64,000 bases of DNA from Blastococcus litoris (GTDB lineage: Bacteria > Actinomycetota > Actinomycetes > Mycobacteriales > Geodermatophilaceae). The notes beneath the pieces are model-generated. The model worked only from the letters and a program-made list of their open reading frames with translations. It made no database searches and had not been told where the DNA came from. The position numbers and the translations under genes are program-made. Where the stretch lies: contig NZ_QCZF01000001.1 in NCBI RefSeq assembly GCF_003075095.1, positions 124,001 through 188,000 of the forward strand, read 5' to 3'. Each line of letters begins with the position of its first letter. The stretch's first letter is position 1. Of this stretch, positions 34,316 through 44,053 are shown piece by piece.

Positions 34316-35427
34316 CGGACCCGCCGGCCCTCGGCCCAGACGGCGCGGACCTGCCAGTCCTCGTCGAGGAGGACGGCGTCGGCGGCGAAGCCGGGGCCCA
34401 GCCGCCCCAGGCGGTGCCCGAGCCGCAGGGCCGCCGCGGGGGTGGCGGTGACCGCGGTGACGGCCGCGACCGGGTCGAGGCGCAGCGTCGTGACCGCGGT
34501 GCGCAGCGCGGCGTCGAGGGTCAGGGTGGAGCCGGCGATGGTCGACGTCCCGGCGAGGACGGCGCGGCCGTCGCGCACGTCGACGTCGAGCCCGCCCAGG
34601 CGGTAGCGGCCGTCGGCGGCCCCGGCGGCGGCCATCGCGTCGGTCACCAGGGCGACCCGGCCGGGGGCGGCGGCGAACAGCAGGCCGACGACGTCGGGGT
34701 GCACGTGGCGGCCGTCAAGGATCACCTCGATCGTCACGCGGGGGTCGGCCACCGCGGCGAGCACGGGCCCGGGCGCGCGGGCGGTGATGCCGGGCATGGC
34801 GTTGAAGGCGTGGGTGAGCAGGCGGGCGCCGGCGTCGAAGGCCCGCGCGGTGAGCTCCGCGTCGGCCCCGGTGTGGCCCACCGCGACGGTGACGCCGGCG
34901 CCGGCCAGCAGCTCCACCGCCTCCAGCGCGCCGGGCAGCTCCGGCGCGATCGTGACCTGCCGCAGCGTGCCGCGGGCGGCCGCGAGCAGGCGCCGGACGT
35001 CGTCCTCCGCGGGTGCGCGCAGGTGCCGCGGGTCGTGCGCCCCGCAGCGCTGCGGCGACAGGAACGGGCCCTCCAGGTGCGAGCCGAGCACCCCGGTGAG
35101 GCCGGCGACCGCGGCGAGGGACTCCTCGAGCGCGTCCAGGGGGTTCGCCACCAGGCTGACCACGCTGCGGGTGGTGCCGTGCCGGCGGTGGACCTCGAGC
35201 GCGGCGGTGATGCTCTCGGCGCCGTCGTCGAAGGCGTATCCCCCGCCCCCGTGCGCGTGCAGGTCGACGAAGCCGGGGGTCAGCCACGCGCCCTCGACCA
35301 CCTCGTCGGCGGGCGGGGGCGCGCCGCTGCCGGTCGCGGCGACGGTGCCGCCGTCCAGGAGGGCCCAGCCCCCGTCGACGGCGCCGTCTGCGTCGACCCG
35401 GCGGGCGCCCCGCAGCAGCGTGGTCAC
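34312..35427 (-). CDS. nagA: N-acetylglucosamine-6-phosphate deacetylase
   Basis: A 371-residue amidohydrolase producing GlcN-6-P for NagB. Metal and substrate motifs: [45 protein letters not shown], and VTDAMAAAG with the catalytic Asp. GTG start overlaps the GH3 gene stop (GTGA), so both are one leftward operon facing nagB. Confidence 0.95.
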   Translation of the reverse strand: MTTLLRGARRVDADGAVDGGWALLDGGTVAATGSGAPPPADEVVEGAWLTPGFVDLHAHGGGGYAFDDGAESITAALEVHRRHGTTRSVVSLVANPLDALEESLAAVAGLTGVLGSHLEGPFLSPQRCGAHDPRHLRAPAEDDVRRLLAAARGTLRQVTIAPELPGALEAVELLAGAGVTVAVGHTGADAELTARAFDAGARLLTHAFNAMPGITARAPGPVLAAVADPRVTIEVILDGRHVHPDVVGLLFAAAPGRVALVTDAMAAAGAADGRYRLGGLDVDVRDGRAVLAGTSTIAGSTLTLDAALRTAVTTLRLDPVAAVTAVTATPAAALRLGHRLGRLGPGFAADAVLLDEDWQVRAVWAEGRRVR

Positions 35428-36890
35428 GCCCGGCCGCCGAGCAGCTCCGCGACCGCGCGGGTGTTCGCAGCACCCGCCCCGTGCGCGGTCACGACCGGGC
35501 CCGGGACCAGATCGGCGTCGTCGGGCATGCCGAGGGCGACGACCACGGCGTCCGGGCGCCGGGCCACCAGCCGCTGCAGCCACTCGCGCTGCCACGGGGC
35601 GCGGTAGGCGTCGCGCACGGCGACCACCACGGGCAGCCCGTCGGCTCCCGCCAGCGCCTCCTCGACCGACGGCGTCCCGTCGTGCACGGCGACGGCGCCG
35701 GCCAGCAGCCCGTGCGCCGCCAGCGGCTCGGCCAGGCTCCACCTGGCCTGGCCGACGGCCATGTTCGCCTCCCCGCGCAGCTCCACGACCAGTGCCGGAC
35801 CGGGCAGCCGGCCGGCCTCGCGGGTCCGTGTCGCGCGCCGGGCCGCGGCCGCACCCACCTCGCGGTCGACGGCGGACTGCTCCGCGGCCGGCGACGCCGC
35901 CAGCCGGTGCCGCAGCGCGGTCACCCGTCCCGCCGCCTCGCGCAGGCGGGCCTCGGGCAGCCGGCCGTCGCGCACGTGCTCCGCGACGGTGCGGCGCACG
36001 GCGGCGCAGTCCTCCTCGCCGTCCTCGGCGCCCAGCAGCAGCAGGTCCGCCCCGGCCGCCAGGGCCAGGGCCGCGGCACCGGGGATGCCGTGCGCCGCGC
36101 GGACGCCGGCCATGTCGAGGGCGTCGGTGACGACGACGCCCTCGAAGCCGAGCTCGCCCCGGAGGAGGTCGACCAGCAGCCGCCGGCTGAGCGTGGCCGG
36201 CCGGTCGTCGAGGGCGGTGAAGACGACGTGCGAGGTCATCACCAGGTCGGCGCCGGCGGCCACGGCGGCGGCGAAGGGCGGCAGCTCGCGCCGGCGGAAG
36301 GTCTCCTCGTCGGCGTCGATGACCGGCAGACCGAGGTGGGAGTCGACGGTGGTCGCCCCGTGCCCGGGGAAGTGCTTGGCGGTCGCGGCGACCCCGACCG
36401 AGCGGAGCCCGCGCACGTACGCGGCCCCGTGCCGGGCCACCAGGGCCGGGTCGGCCCCGAACGAGCGCACCCCGATGACCGGGTTCCGGGGGTCGCTGTT
36501 GACGTCGACCGACGGGGCGAAGTCGACGTTCACGCCCGCCCGCCGCAGGTCGTGCCCGATCGCGGCGGCGACCGCGGTGGTGACCGCCTCGTCGTCCACC
36601 ACGCCCAGCGCGAGGTTGCCCGGGTAGCTGCTGCCCACCAGGTACTCGAGCCGGGTGACGTCCCCGCCCTCCTCGTCGATGCCGATCAGGGCGTCCGCGC
36701 GGACCGCCCGGAGCGCGTCGGAGACGGCCCGTACGCGGTCGGGGGCGGAACCCGCGCCCACGAGGTTCTGCCCGTAGAGGCAGACGCCCGCCAGGCCCTC
36801 GTCGAGGGCGCCGGCGACCCACCCGGGAACGGCCGGTCCGGCGAATCCGGGCATCAGGCAGGCGTTGACGAGGTGGTCCAGTTCCGACAT
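35424..36890 (-). CDS. nagZ: GH3 beta-N-acetylhexosaminidase (NagZ-like)
   Basis: A 488-residue glycoside hydrolase family 3 enzyme. Residues 1-340 form the catalytic barrel with [18 protein letters not shown] (the catalytic His loop of NagZ) and [11 protein letters not shown] containing the nucleophile Asp. A C-terminal domain of about 130 residues follows. There is no signal peptide, so it acts in the cytoplasm, releasing GlcNAc from imported chitooligosaccharides or muropeptide fragments. Coupled to nagA. Start ATG 36890 behind GAGGGA. Confidence 0.9.
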   Translation of the reverse strand: MSELDHLVNACLMPGFAGPAVPGWVAGALDEGLAGVCLYGQNLVGAGSAPDRVRAVSDALRAVRADALIGIDEEGGDVTRLEYLVGSSYPGNLALGVVDDEAVTTAVAAAIGHDLRRAGVNVDFAPSVDVNSDPRNPVIGVRSFGADPALVARHGAAYVRGLRSVGVAATAKHFPGHGATTVDSHLGLPVIDADEETFRRRELPPFAAAVAAGADLVMTSHVVFTALDDRPATLSRRLLVDLLRGELGFEGVVVTDALDMAGVRAAHGIPGAAALALAAGADLLLLGAEDGEEDCAAVRRTVAEHVRDGRLPEARLREAAGRVTALRHRLAASPAAEQSAVDREVGAAAARRATRTREAGRLPGPALVVELRGEANMAVGQARWSLAEPLAAHGLLAGAVAVHDGTPSVEEALAGADGLPVVVAVRDAYRAPWQREWLQRLVARRPDAVVVALGMPDDADLVPGPVVTAHGAGAANTRAVAELLGGRA

Positions 36891-37112
36891 GTCCCTCTGC
36901 TTCTCCCGCGACCGGATGTGCCGACGACACTAGTCGAGCCGAACCATTTCCCGCGCCCTTTCCACAGGGTCGGGCCGCACCATTCGACCGGTCGGGCGGA
37001 ATTGCCGTCCGGGGCCACCCCGGACCCTTTCCGCGGACCCTGCGGAGCGGTATCTTCCGATCGCCCGGGAGCGCACTTCCGCCCCGGATCCACGAATTGC
37101 CCGGAGGGCCCG

Positions 37113-38186
37113 ATGGCGACCGTCACCTACGACCGCGCGACCTGCGTCTACGCCGGGGCCGAGCGCACCGCGGTCGACGCCCTCGAGCTCACCGTCGAGG
37201 ACGGCGAGTTCCTCGTCCTCGTCGGCCCGTCCGGCTGCGGCAAGTCCACGTCGCTGCGGATGCTCGCCGGGCTGGAGGAGGTGCGGGGCGGCCGGGTGCT
37301 CATCGGCGACCGCGATGTCACCGACCTGCCGCCCAAGGACCGGGACATCGCGATGGTGTTCCAGAACTACGCGCTCTACCCGCACATGACCGTCGGCGAC
37401 AACATGGGCTTCGCCCTCAAGATCGCCGGCGTGCCGAAGCAGGAGATCCGCGACCGGGTGCGGGAGGCGGCCGCGCTGCTCGACCTCGAGGAGTACCTCG
37501 ACCGCAAGCCCAAGGCGCTCTCGGGCGGGCAGCGGCAGCGGGTGGCGATGGGCCGGGCCATCGTGCGCCAGCCGCAGGTCTTCCTCATGGACGAGCCGCT
37601 GTCCAACCTCGACGCCAAGCTGCGGGTGCAGACCCGCCGGCAGATCGCCCAGCTGCAGCGGCGCCTGGGCGTCACCACCGTCTACGTCACCCACGACCAG
37701 GTCGAGGCGATGACGATGGGCGACCGGGTGGCCGTGCTCAAGGACGGGCTGCTCATGCAGGTCGGCACGCCGCGGGAGCTCTACGACCGCCCCCGCAACG
37801 CCTTCGTCGCCGGCTTCATCGGCTCGCCCGCGATGAACCTCTTCCAGCTGCCGGTGACCGACGGCGGCGTCGCCTTCGGCAGCGAGGTGCACCCGGTGGA
37901 CCGCGCCGTCCTCGAACGGGCCGGTGTCGCGGAGGTGACGCTCGGCGTCCGTCCCGAGGACCTCGACGTCGCGGCCGGCGGCCTGCCCGTCGAGATCGAC
38001 GTCGTGGAGGAGCTCGGTGCCGACGCCTACGCCTACGGCCGGACGACGGTCGGCGGCGTCGCGCAGGCGGTCACCGTGCGCGTCGACTCGCGGCGGCCGC
38101 CGCTGAAGGGCGACGTGCTGACGGTGGCGCCGCGGCCGGGCCACGTGCACCTGTTCGGCGCGGACGGGGAGCGGCTCGGCGGCTGA
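37113..38186 (+). CDS. msiK: Carbohydrate ABC transporter ATPase (MsiK/UgpC-like)
   Basis: A 357-residue ATPase: Walker [11 protein letters not shown]-loop [12 protein letters not shown], signature LSGGQRQR, Walker [18 protein letters not shown]-loop THDQ, and a C-terminal TOBE/MOI domain with GVRPED. The two sugar permeases upstream lack their own ATPase, so this one, divergent from the GH3 gene, probably energises them, and, as for Streptomyces MsiK, maybe other sugar importers as well. SD CGGAGGG, ATG 37113. A possible -10 TATCTT is at 37051. Confidence 0.93.
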   Translation: MATVTYDRATCVYAGAERTAVDALELTVEDGEFLVLVGPSGCGKSTSLRMLAGLEEVRGGRVLIGDRDVTDLPPKDRDIAMVFQNYALYPHMTVGDNMGFALKIAGVPKQEIRDRVREAAALLDLEEYLDRKPKALSGGQRQRVAMGRAIVRQPQVFLMDEPLSNLDAKLRVQTRRQIAQLQRRLGVTTVYVTHDQVEAMTMGDRVAVLKDGLLMQVGTPRELYDRPRNAFVAGFIGSPAMNLFQLPVTDGGVAFGSEVHPVDRAVLERAGVAEVTLGVRPEDLDVAAGGLPVEIDVVEELGADAYAYGRTTVGGVAQAVTVRVDSRRPPLKGDVLTVAPRPGHVHLFGADGERLGG

Positions 38187-38198
38187 CCGCCCGCGCGA

Positions 38199-40043
38199 TC
38201 AGCGGGGACGGCGCGACCGCCCCCGCCCCTCCTGCGCCGCGCTCCCGCGTCCGGTGCGCCGTCCCCCGGTGTCGCCCGCGCGACCGCCGCCGCGCGCCGG
38301 CCTCGGCTGGCGGCCGTGGCCCTCGTGGTGCCGGGTTGTGTCGTGGCGTTCCCGGCCCGGCCCCCGGCCGGCGGACCGCACCGAGCACTCGCGGCAGGTC
38401 GTGAACCACGGGGCGATGCCCGCACCGCAGGAGCTGCACCGTCCCGACGACGAGAGCCCGATCGCGGCGGGCAGCAGCTCGGTGATCCGGTCGGCGCACG
38501 CCTCCTCGACCTCGGCGGCGTCCTCGGCGGTGAGGCCGGCGACGCCGGGGAAGGAGCGGAGCAGCGTCTGGGCGTCGCGCGCGGCGGCCGCCGCCTGCTC
38601 GTAGTCCTCGACCATGCCCTTGTCCGGCACCGGCTCCAGCACGGTCTCCGGGTCGACCCGCAGCCCGGCCGCCGACCGCAGCGCCGCTCGGGCGAGCACC
38701 AGCCAGCGGGTGCGCCGCGGGGGGTTGTAGTCGATCGGCAGGTTGATCAGCCGCCACACCGTCCAGAGGTCGCCGACCGCGCCGAGCGGGCCGCGCAGCA
38801 GCGGCAGGAGGGCGTGCACGCGGACGATCAGCCCGGTCACGTCGTCGGCGGTCATGGACTGGTCCTTGGTGGCGGCGCGCGCCCAGGCGGTCCAGCGGGT
38901 GAGTGCCTCGGGCAGGTCGACCGGCTCGAAGGCGCCGAGGTCGTCGAGCTCGGGGCGCAGCCGTGGCCGCCGCTTGGGCAGGTCGCTCATCGCGTCGCCG
39001 CGGGCCACCTCGGCACCGGCCTTGAGCAGCCCGGCGTCGGCCTTCATGCCGGCGACCCCGGCGAGGATGCCGACGGCGCCGTGCCCGGTCAGGCCGTAGC
39101 GCCCGGCGCGGCCGGCGATCTGCGCCGTCTCCCAGGTCCGCAGCGCGCGGCGCTCGAAGCCGTCGTACTTCGTCGTCTCCGCGAACAGCACCGTCGTGGC
39201 CGGCACGTTGATGCCGTGGCCGATGACGTCGGTGGTCACCAGCACCTCGGTCTCGCCGCGGGTGAAGCGGTCGATCACCTCGCGGCGGGTGGCCGGTGGC
39301 AGCGCCCCGTAGAGGACGCCGACCTTGCCGGGGCGGTGCGGGTCGAGCGCCGCCGCGACGGCGTAGACGGCCTTGCGGGAGAACGCGACGACGAGGGTCT
39401 GCGGCCGGACGCCGTCGGCGCGGACCGGGGCCTTGAGGACGTCGAGCCGCGAGAGCCGCTTGTGGTTGACGACGGTGATCGACTTCGCGTCGGCGACCAG
39501 CGGCTTGAGCAGCAGGTACGCCTCGGCGGCGGAGATCAGGTGCATCTCGCGGTAGTCGCCGGTGAGGACCAGGCGCGCCCAGTGGTGGCCGCGGTCGGGG
39601 TCGGCGACCCAGTGGGACTCGTCGAGGACCAGCAGGTCACCGCGCATCGGCGCCTTCTCCACGGTGCAGCAGAGGATCGGCGCGTCGGGGTCGATCTCCT
39701 CCTCGCCGGTGGAGAGGCCGACGGTGCCGGCGGGCAGCTGCGCGGACAGGCGGGCGTACGCCTCGTGGGCGAGCTGGCGCAGCGGCGCGGCGTAGACGCC
39801 GCGGCCGTTCTCCTCCAGCGCGAGCAGCGACTCGTAGGTCTTGCCGGAGTTGGTCGGGCCGAGGTGGAAGACCACGTCCTCGGGCCGGGTGGTGCGGACG
39901 GGCAGTTCGGGCTCGGCGCCCTCCACCCAGCTCTGCTGGGCGAGCTTCTCGACGCGCGCGGCGGCGCGGTCCTCGCCGCGGTCGCGCAGGTCGCGGTCGC
40001 TGCGCTTGCGGCGTCGATCAGGGGACTTCGGGGGAACGCTCAC
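38199..40043 (-). CDS. SUV3-like DExH RNA helicase
   Basis: A 614-residue superfamily 2 helicase. Walker A LGPTNSGKT (61-69), DESH box (141-144), motif III-like LTGDYREM, motif VI QIAGRAGRYG. This set (GPTNSGKT with DESH, GRAGRYG) is that of SUV3, the mitochondrial degradosome helicase, which has bacterial relatives. After about residue 520 comes a four-cysteine zinc ribbon (CSSCGAGIAPWFTTCREC) and a roughly 55-residue Arg/Gly/His-rich tail suited to RNA binding. It probably unwinds RNA for a 3'-exonuclease. No nuclease gene is adjacent. Transcribed alone, downstream of a short hypothetical. Confidence 0.88.
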   Translation of the reverse strand: MSVPPKSPDRRRKRSDRDLRDRGEDRAAARVEKLAQQSWVEGAEPELPVRTTRPEDVVFHLGPTNSGKTYESLLALEENGRGVYAAPLRQLAHEAYARLSAQLPAGTVGLSTGEEEIDPDAPILCCTVEKAPMRGDLLVLDESHWVADPDRGHHWARLVLTGDYREMHLISAAEAYLLLKPLVADAKSITVVNHKRLSRLDVLKAPVRADGVRPQTLVVAFSRKAVYAVAAALDPHRPGKVGVLYGALPPATRREVIDRFTRGETEVLVTTDVIGHGINVPATTVLFAETTKYDGFERRALRTWETAQIAGRAGRYGLTGHGAVGILAGVAGMKADAGLLKAGAEVARGDAMSDLPKRRPRLRPELDDLGAFEPVDLPEALTRWTAWARAATKDQSMTADDVTGLIVRVHALLPLLRGPLGAVGDLWTVWRLINLPIDYNPPRRTRWLVLARAALRSAAGLRVDPETVLEPVPDKGMVEDYEQAAAAARDAQTLLRSFPGVAGLTAEDAAEVEEACADRITELLPAAIGLSSSGRCSSCGAGIAPWFTTCRECSVRSAGRGPGRERHDTTRHHEGHGRQPRPARGGGRAGDTGGRRTGRGSAAQEGRGRSRRPR

Positions 40044-40162
40044 AGGTCGGGACAGGCCTTACGTCGGGAGAGGTCGGGGCGGGCCCGCTCGAGCGCGAGA
40101 ACTGCCAGCTGCCGCGGACCCTACGGACGGCAACAACCGGACGGGGCCGGACATGCCCGGGG

Positions 40163-40711
40163 TCAGGCCGCACGCCGCTCCTCCCGTGCCTCGTGCAGCC
40201 GCACGTCGATCACCAGGCCGCGGACGGCGACGACGTCGTTCAGCGTGCGGGGGGTGACCGGGAGCGGCCCGTCGGCCGTGCGGAAGCCCACGGACACGGG
40301 GCAGGAGAGGGCGCCGGAGGTGCGGCGGGCCGGCGGGCGGGAGGGCCGCAGCGGCAGGACCCGGTCGGCGACGTCGGCCCACCCCTCCGTCGTCCGGGGG
40401 ACGCCGACCAGCAGCGCGAGGTCGCCGAGCAGCCCGGCGGTGTTCTCGACCTGCAGCCGGTGTCGGTGGTCGCGCGGCCACGCCACGCGCGGCTGGACGA
40501 CGTCGACGCGGACGCCGAGGGCGGTGAGCAGGTTCGCCGCCCCGCACAGCTGGAGGCGGGGGAGGGAACCGGCGGGCGTCACGGCGGCGCGGGCGCGCAG
40601 CCCGGCGAGGGTGGCGGTGTAGCGCAGCCGGCGCTGCTGCTGGGTGGCCGGCGTGGCGCGGTCGGGAGCGGGGAGCGGGACGACGGCGGGGCGGGGCGGT
40701 GCCTCGGTCAT
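40163..40711 (-). CDS. Hypothetical protein, possibly a degenerate PlsC-like acyltransferase
   Basis: 182 residues from ATG 40711 (GGAG ten bases upstream). The order of segments, LCGAANLLTALGVRVDVVQP, then VENTAGLLGDLALLVGVP, then CPVSVGFRTADG and VRGLVIDVRLHE, resembles lysophospholipid acyltransferases, which read NHxSxxD at the second segment and end with a similar RTADG...RGLVVEV region. Here the catalytic His is replaced (ENTAGLLGD) and the middle of the domain is missing, so activity is doubtful. The resemblance is my own pattern reading and needs a profile search. Confidence 0.55.
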   Translation of the reverse strand: MTEAPPRPAVVPLPAPDRATPATQQQRRLRYTATLAGLRARAAVTPAGSLPRLQLCGAANLLTALGVRVDVVQPRVAWPRDHRHRLQVENTAGLLGDLALLVGVPRTTEGWADVADRVLPLRPSRPPARRTSGALSCPVSVGFRTADGPLPVTPRTLNDVVAVRGLVIDVRLHEAREERRAA

Positions 40712-40782
40712 GCGAGCAGGCTCCAGCGGTGCGATGACGGCGGCGTGACGTCGGCGCGGCGCCCGCGGGAACTCCCCGTGCT

Positions 40783-41901
40783 CTACCGCGAGAGGGCTCG
40801 GGTGGCGGCGGCCAGGGTGCGCGCGGTGAGCCGGCCGTCGGACAGGCCGAGGTCGACGACGTCGTCGAACACCCGCTGGTCGCCGGCGGCGGCGCGGAAG
40901 ACGGCGTCCATCACCCACGGCCACCGGCTCGCCCACGACGCGGTCGAGGAGTGCAGCAGGTGCCGGCCGAGGCGCCGCCGCAGCGCCGTGCGGTACTCGG
41001 CCCCCGCGGACGCCCCGCGCACGGCGGCCGCACCGGCCAGCGACCCGGACAGCACCGCGTAGAAGATCCCCTCGCCGGTCAGCGGGTTGATCAGCGACGC
41101 GGCGTCCCCGGCCAGCAGCACCCGGCCGTCGGGCTGGCGCGGCCGGCCGGTCGACAGCGGCAGCCGGTGCGCCTTCAGCTCGGTCGCCCCGACGCCGGGC
41201 AGCAACCGCTCGAGCCCGGCCAGCAGGCCCTCGCGGTTCACACCGCCGGAGACCAGCTCCCCGTAGCCGACGTTCGCCCGCCCGTCGCCGAGGGGGAACG
41301 ACCACGCGTAGGCCGGCCACCGCTGCTCGGTGGTGGCGATGAGCTGGACGTCCTCCAGCCCCTCCGGCACGGGTGCGTAGCCGCGGATCGCGATCGCGAG
41401 GTGCTGCGGCCGGTTCGGCGCGGTGCCCACCGCCCGCCGGACGACGGACTCGGCGCCGTCCGCCCCCACCACCGCACCGGCGGTCAGGACGCCGTCGACC
41501 TCGACGACGTCGTCGCGCACCTCGAGGCGGCGGACGACGTGCCGCCGGAACTCGGCGCCGCCGGCCAGCGCCGACGCGAGGAGCCGGGCGTCGAGGACCG
41601 CGCGGGGGACGACGCGGGCGGGGCGGTGCATCGTGCGCTCGACCAGCGCGCCGCCCGGCGAGCGCAGCCGCAGCCGCGGGACGACGGCGTAGCCCTCGGT
41701 GGCCGCGTCGGGGTCGATGCCGAGGCTCGCGAGCACGTCGAGGGCCTCCGGGGCGATCCCGTCGCCGCACACCTTGTCGCGCGGGAAGTCGGCGCGGTCG
41801 AGGACCAGGACCCGCGCGGACGGGTCGGCGCGGCGGGCGGCCGCGGCGCAGGCGGACCCGGCCGGCCCGCCCCCCACGACGACGACGTCCCAGTGCTCCA
41901 C
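40783..41901 (-). CDS. Geranylgeranyl-reductase family flavoprotein (MenJ-like possible)
   Basis: A 372-residue FAD enzyme. Dinucleotide motif VVVGGGPAGSACAAAARR at the N-terminus, CGDGIAPEAL (family Cys), VVGADGAESVVRR, and FAD motif LLAGDAASLINPLTGEGIFYA. Members reduce prenyl chains; in mycobacteria MenJ reduces one isoprene of menaquinone. MenB lies 3.4 kb away, which makes a menaquinone role plausible but unproven. GTG 41901 directly begins the FAD fold; no clear SD. Eleven bases separate it from the upstream hydrolase. Confidence 0.82.
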   Translation of the reverse strand: MEHWDVVVVGGGPAGSACAAAARRADPSARVLVLDRADFPRDKVCGDGIAPEALDVLASLGIDPDAATEGYAVVPRLRLRSPGGALVERTMHRPARVVPRAVLDARLLASALAGGAEFRRHVVRRLEVRDDVVEVDGVLTAGAVVGADGAESVVRRAVGTAPNRPQHLAIAIRGYAPVPEGLEDVQLIATTEQRWPAYAWSFPLGDGRANVGYGELVSGGVNREGLLAGLERLLPGVGATELKAHRLPLSTGRPRQPDGRVLLAGDAASLINPLTGEGIFYAVLSGSLAGAAAVRGASAGAEYRTALRRRLGRHLLHSSTASWASRWPWVMDAVFRAAAGDQRVFDDVVDLGLSDGRLTARTLAAATRALSR

Positions 41902-41911
41902 AGGAGGAACG

Positions 41912-42850
41912 CTAGGCAGGTCGGACCGGCCGCGCGACGCCGTCCCAGTTCTGGGCCAGCAGCCGGCGCCAGCTGTCGAGGTCGTGCGCGGCCGGCTCCG
42001 TGCTGCCGATCCAGTCGAGCAGGACGTCGCAGAAGCGGTCGGGGTCGTCGAGGTGCGGCCAGTGGCCGGCGTCCCGGAAGACCTCGACGCGGGCGCTGGG
42101 CACGAGCGAGCGCACCGTCTCGGCGTGCTGCGCCGGGACGATCGGGTCACGGCTGCCCCAGATGACGAGCATCGGGACGGAGTCGGCGAGGTAGAGGCGG
42201 TCGACCGCGGTGACCGCCTGGCCGCGCGCGTCGACGACCCCGCGCAGCGTGCGGAGGAACGCCCGCCGCGCCTCGACGTCCTTGAGGGCCAGCAGGGCGT
42301 CGCCGGCCTCGGCGAGGTCGCCGACCCGACGCCAGCCCGCCACCCGGCCCACCTTCTCCACCGCCTGCAGGCCTGCCCGCAACGGGCCGGACACCCCCGC
42401 GAGGGCGGTGATGACGAGCTCGGCGCCCGGCAGGGTGGCCGCGCGCAGCCCGGCCGACAGCTCCGGGCCGAGGCCGCCGCTGCCCACCAGCGCGAGGCGC
42501 TGGCACCGCTCGGGGAACTGGTAGGCGAACTGCAGCGCGATGCCGCCGCCGAGCGAGTGGCCGACGACGGTGGCCTGCTCCATGTCGAGCACCGACAGCA
42601 GGTCGCGCATCCCGTTGGCGTAGGCGGCGATCGAGTAGTCGCCGCGCGGCTTGTCGGAGTTGCCGTGCCCGAGCAGGTCCGGCGCGATGACGGTGTGCGT
42701 CTCGGCGAGCCGGTCGATCACGCCCGCCCAGGTCTGGCAGTTGTTCCCGATGCCGTGCAGGAGCAGCAGCGCAGGCCCCTCGCCGGCCCGGATGAAAGCA
42801 CGCTTGTGCCCGTGGACGACACGGGTCTCGGCGACCTGGCGGGGCGGCAT
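41912..42850 (-). CDS. Alpha/beta hydrolase
   Basis: A 312-residue hydrolase. Oxyanion HG motif LLLLHGIGNNCQTW, nucleophile elbow GHSLGGG, acid Asp in VIWGSRDPIVP, catalytic His in DAGHWPHLDDP: a complete triad. Start ATG 42850 (MPPRQ) is chosen over an in-frame TTG at 42895, whose extra 15 residues are low-GC and look untranslated. The substrate is unknown. Immediately upstream of the reductase-like gene on the same strand. Confidence 0.85.
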   Translation of the reverse strand: MPPRQVAETRVVHGHKRAFIRAGEGPALLLLHGIGNNCQTWAGVIDRLAETHTVIAPDLLGHGNSDKPRGDYSIAAYANGMRDLLSVLDMEQATVVGHSLGGGIALQFAYQFPERCQRLALVGSGGLGPELSAGLRAATLPGAELVITALAGVSGPLRAGLQAVEKVGRVAGWRRVGDLAEAGDALLALKDVEARRAFLRTLRGVVDARGQAVTAVDRLYLADSVPMLVIWGSRDPIVPAQHAETVRSLVPSARVEVFRDAGHWPHLDDPDRFCDVLLDWIGSTEPAAHDLDSWRRLLAQNWDGVARPVRPA

Positions 42851-42898
42851 CCCACCAGTGGACCACGAAACCTGTTGCCGGGGAGTTACAGACAACGC

Positions 42899-43474
42899 TC
42901 AGGGCTGTGGCGGTGCCGTCCACTTCCGGGGCGGGTGCACGTAGCCGTCGACGAACGCCAGCAGGCCCGCGGCGTCGCTCACCACCCCGAAGGCGTCGAG
43001 CCGGACGGCGTCGAGGTAGCCGTCGTCGACCATGCGGCGCAGCTGGGTGAGCAGGGGCTGCCAGAAACCGTCGACGTCGAGCAGCGCGGTCGGCTTGGCG
43101 TGCAGGCCGAGCATCCCCCAGGTCCAGGCCTCGAAGAGCTCCTCGAGGGTGCCCGCGGCTCCGGGCAGCGCGACGAAGGCGTCGGCGAGCTCGGCCATCA
43201 CCGCCTTGCGCTCGTGCATCGACGCCACGACCTCGAGCCGGGTCAGGCCCGGGTGTGCGAGCTCGTCGTCGACCAGGTGCTGCGGGATGACCCCGACGAC
43301 CTCGCCGCCGGCCGCGAGCGCGGCGTCGGCGACGACGCCCATCATCCCGACGTGCCCACCGCCGTAGACGATGCCGACGCCGGCCCCGGCGAGCTCACGG
43401 GCGAACGCCGCGGCGGCCTCCGCGTGGGAGTCCGGGCCCGCGTGCGAGCCGGTGAAGACGGCGACGCGGGTCAT
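42899..43474 (-). CDS. LOG family protein (cytokinin riboside 5'-monophosphate phosphoribohydrolase type)
   Basis: A 191-residue Rossmann protein of the LOG/TIGR00730 family, which hydrolyses the N-glycosidic bond of nucleoside 5'-monophosphates. Motifs: [11 protein letters not shown] and, at the catalytic loop, [14 protein letters not shown], where the usual sequence is PGGxGTxxE, so the second Gly is Ala. Catalytic Glu and Thr are kept. ATG overlaps the stop of the upstream MaoC gene (ATGA). Confidence 0.88.
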   Translation of the reverse strand: MTRVAVFTGSHAGPDSHAEAAAAFARELAGAGVGIVYGGGHVGMMGVVADAALAAGGEVVGVIPQHLVDDELAHPGLTRLEVVASMHERKAVMAELADAFVALPGAAGTLEELFEAWTWGMLGLHAKPTALLDVDGFWQPLLTQLRRMVDDGYLDAVRLDAFGVVSDAAGLLAFVDGYVHPPRKWTAPPQP

Positions 43475-43929
43475 CCGCCGTAGTAGCGGTAGACCGGCTC
43501 GGCGATGCAGACCGGCTTGTCGCCGCCCTCGCGCTCGATGGTGGCCGCCAGGGTGAGCTGCAGGCCGCCGGTGATCTCCTCGACGTTCTTCAGGCTCGCG
43601 GTCAGCCGCACCCGCGACCCGACCGGGACCGGCGAGGGGAAGCGGACCTTGTTGAGGCCGTAGTTGACGCCCATCACCGTGTCGGTGACGACGAGGACCT
43701 GCGACGACAGCGGCGCGAGCAGGGAGAGGGTCAGGTAGCCGTGCGCGATCGGCCCGCCGAACGGGCTCTCCGCCTTCGCGCGCTCGACGTCGACGTGGAT
43801 CCACTGGTGGTCACCGGTCGCCTCGGCGAACTGGTTGACGTGCTCCTGGGTGACCTCGAACCACTCGCTGCTGCCGAGCTCCTGGCCGAGGAGCCCGGGG
43901 ACCTCGGCCATGGTCGTCGTCGTGGGCAT
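43471..43929 (-). CDS. MaoC-family (R)-specific enoyl-CoA hydratase
   Basis: A 152-residue single hot-dog hydratase. Catalytic motif [15 protein letters not shown] contains the Asp-His dyad, and [20 protein letters not shown] is characteristic of the mycobacterial HtdZ (Rv0130) type. GGAGG lies about ten bases before ATG 43929. Coupled to the LOG gene. Would hydrate 2-enoyl-CoA; physiological partner unclear. Confidence 0.88.
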   Translation of the reverse strand: MPTTTTMAEVPGLLGQELGSSEWFEVTQEHVNQFAEATGDHQWIHVDVERAKAESPFGGPIAHGYLTLSLLAPLSSQVLVVTDTVMGVNYGLNKVRFPSPVPVGSRVRLTASLKNVEEITGGLQLTLAATIEREGGDKPVCIAEPVYRYYGG

Positions 43930-44053
43930 GGGGGTGGACCTCCGCAGGTGGGTTCTCGCACGCGTGTGCTCTGCCTACCAGGGTGGGCAGAGCACGAGCG
44001 TCGAGGGGGTGGCCAGGAGCTCCACCCTTGCGCCGACCGGGTTCACTGGGCGG

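Noticed and set aside
35481-38186. 901-codon extension upstream of the msiK-like ATPase
   Set aside because: The first 540 codons are antisense to the GH3 gene; the SD and ATG at 37113 mark the real start.
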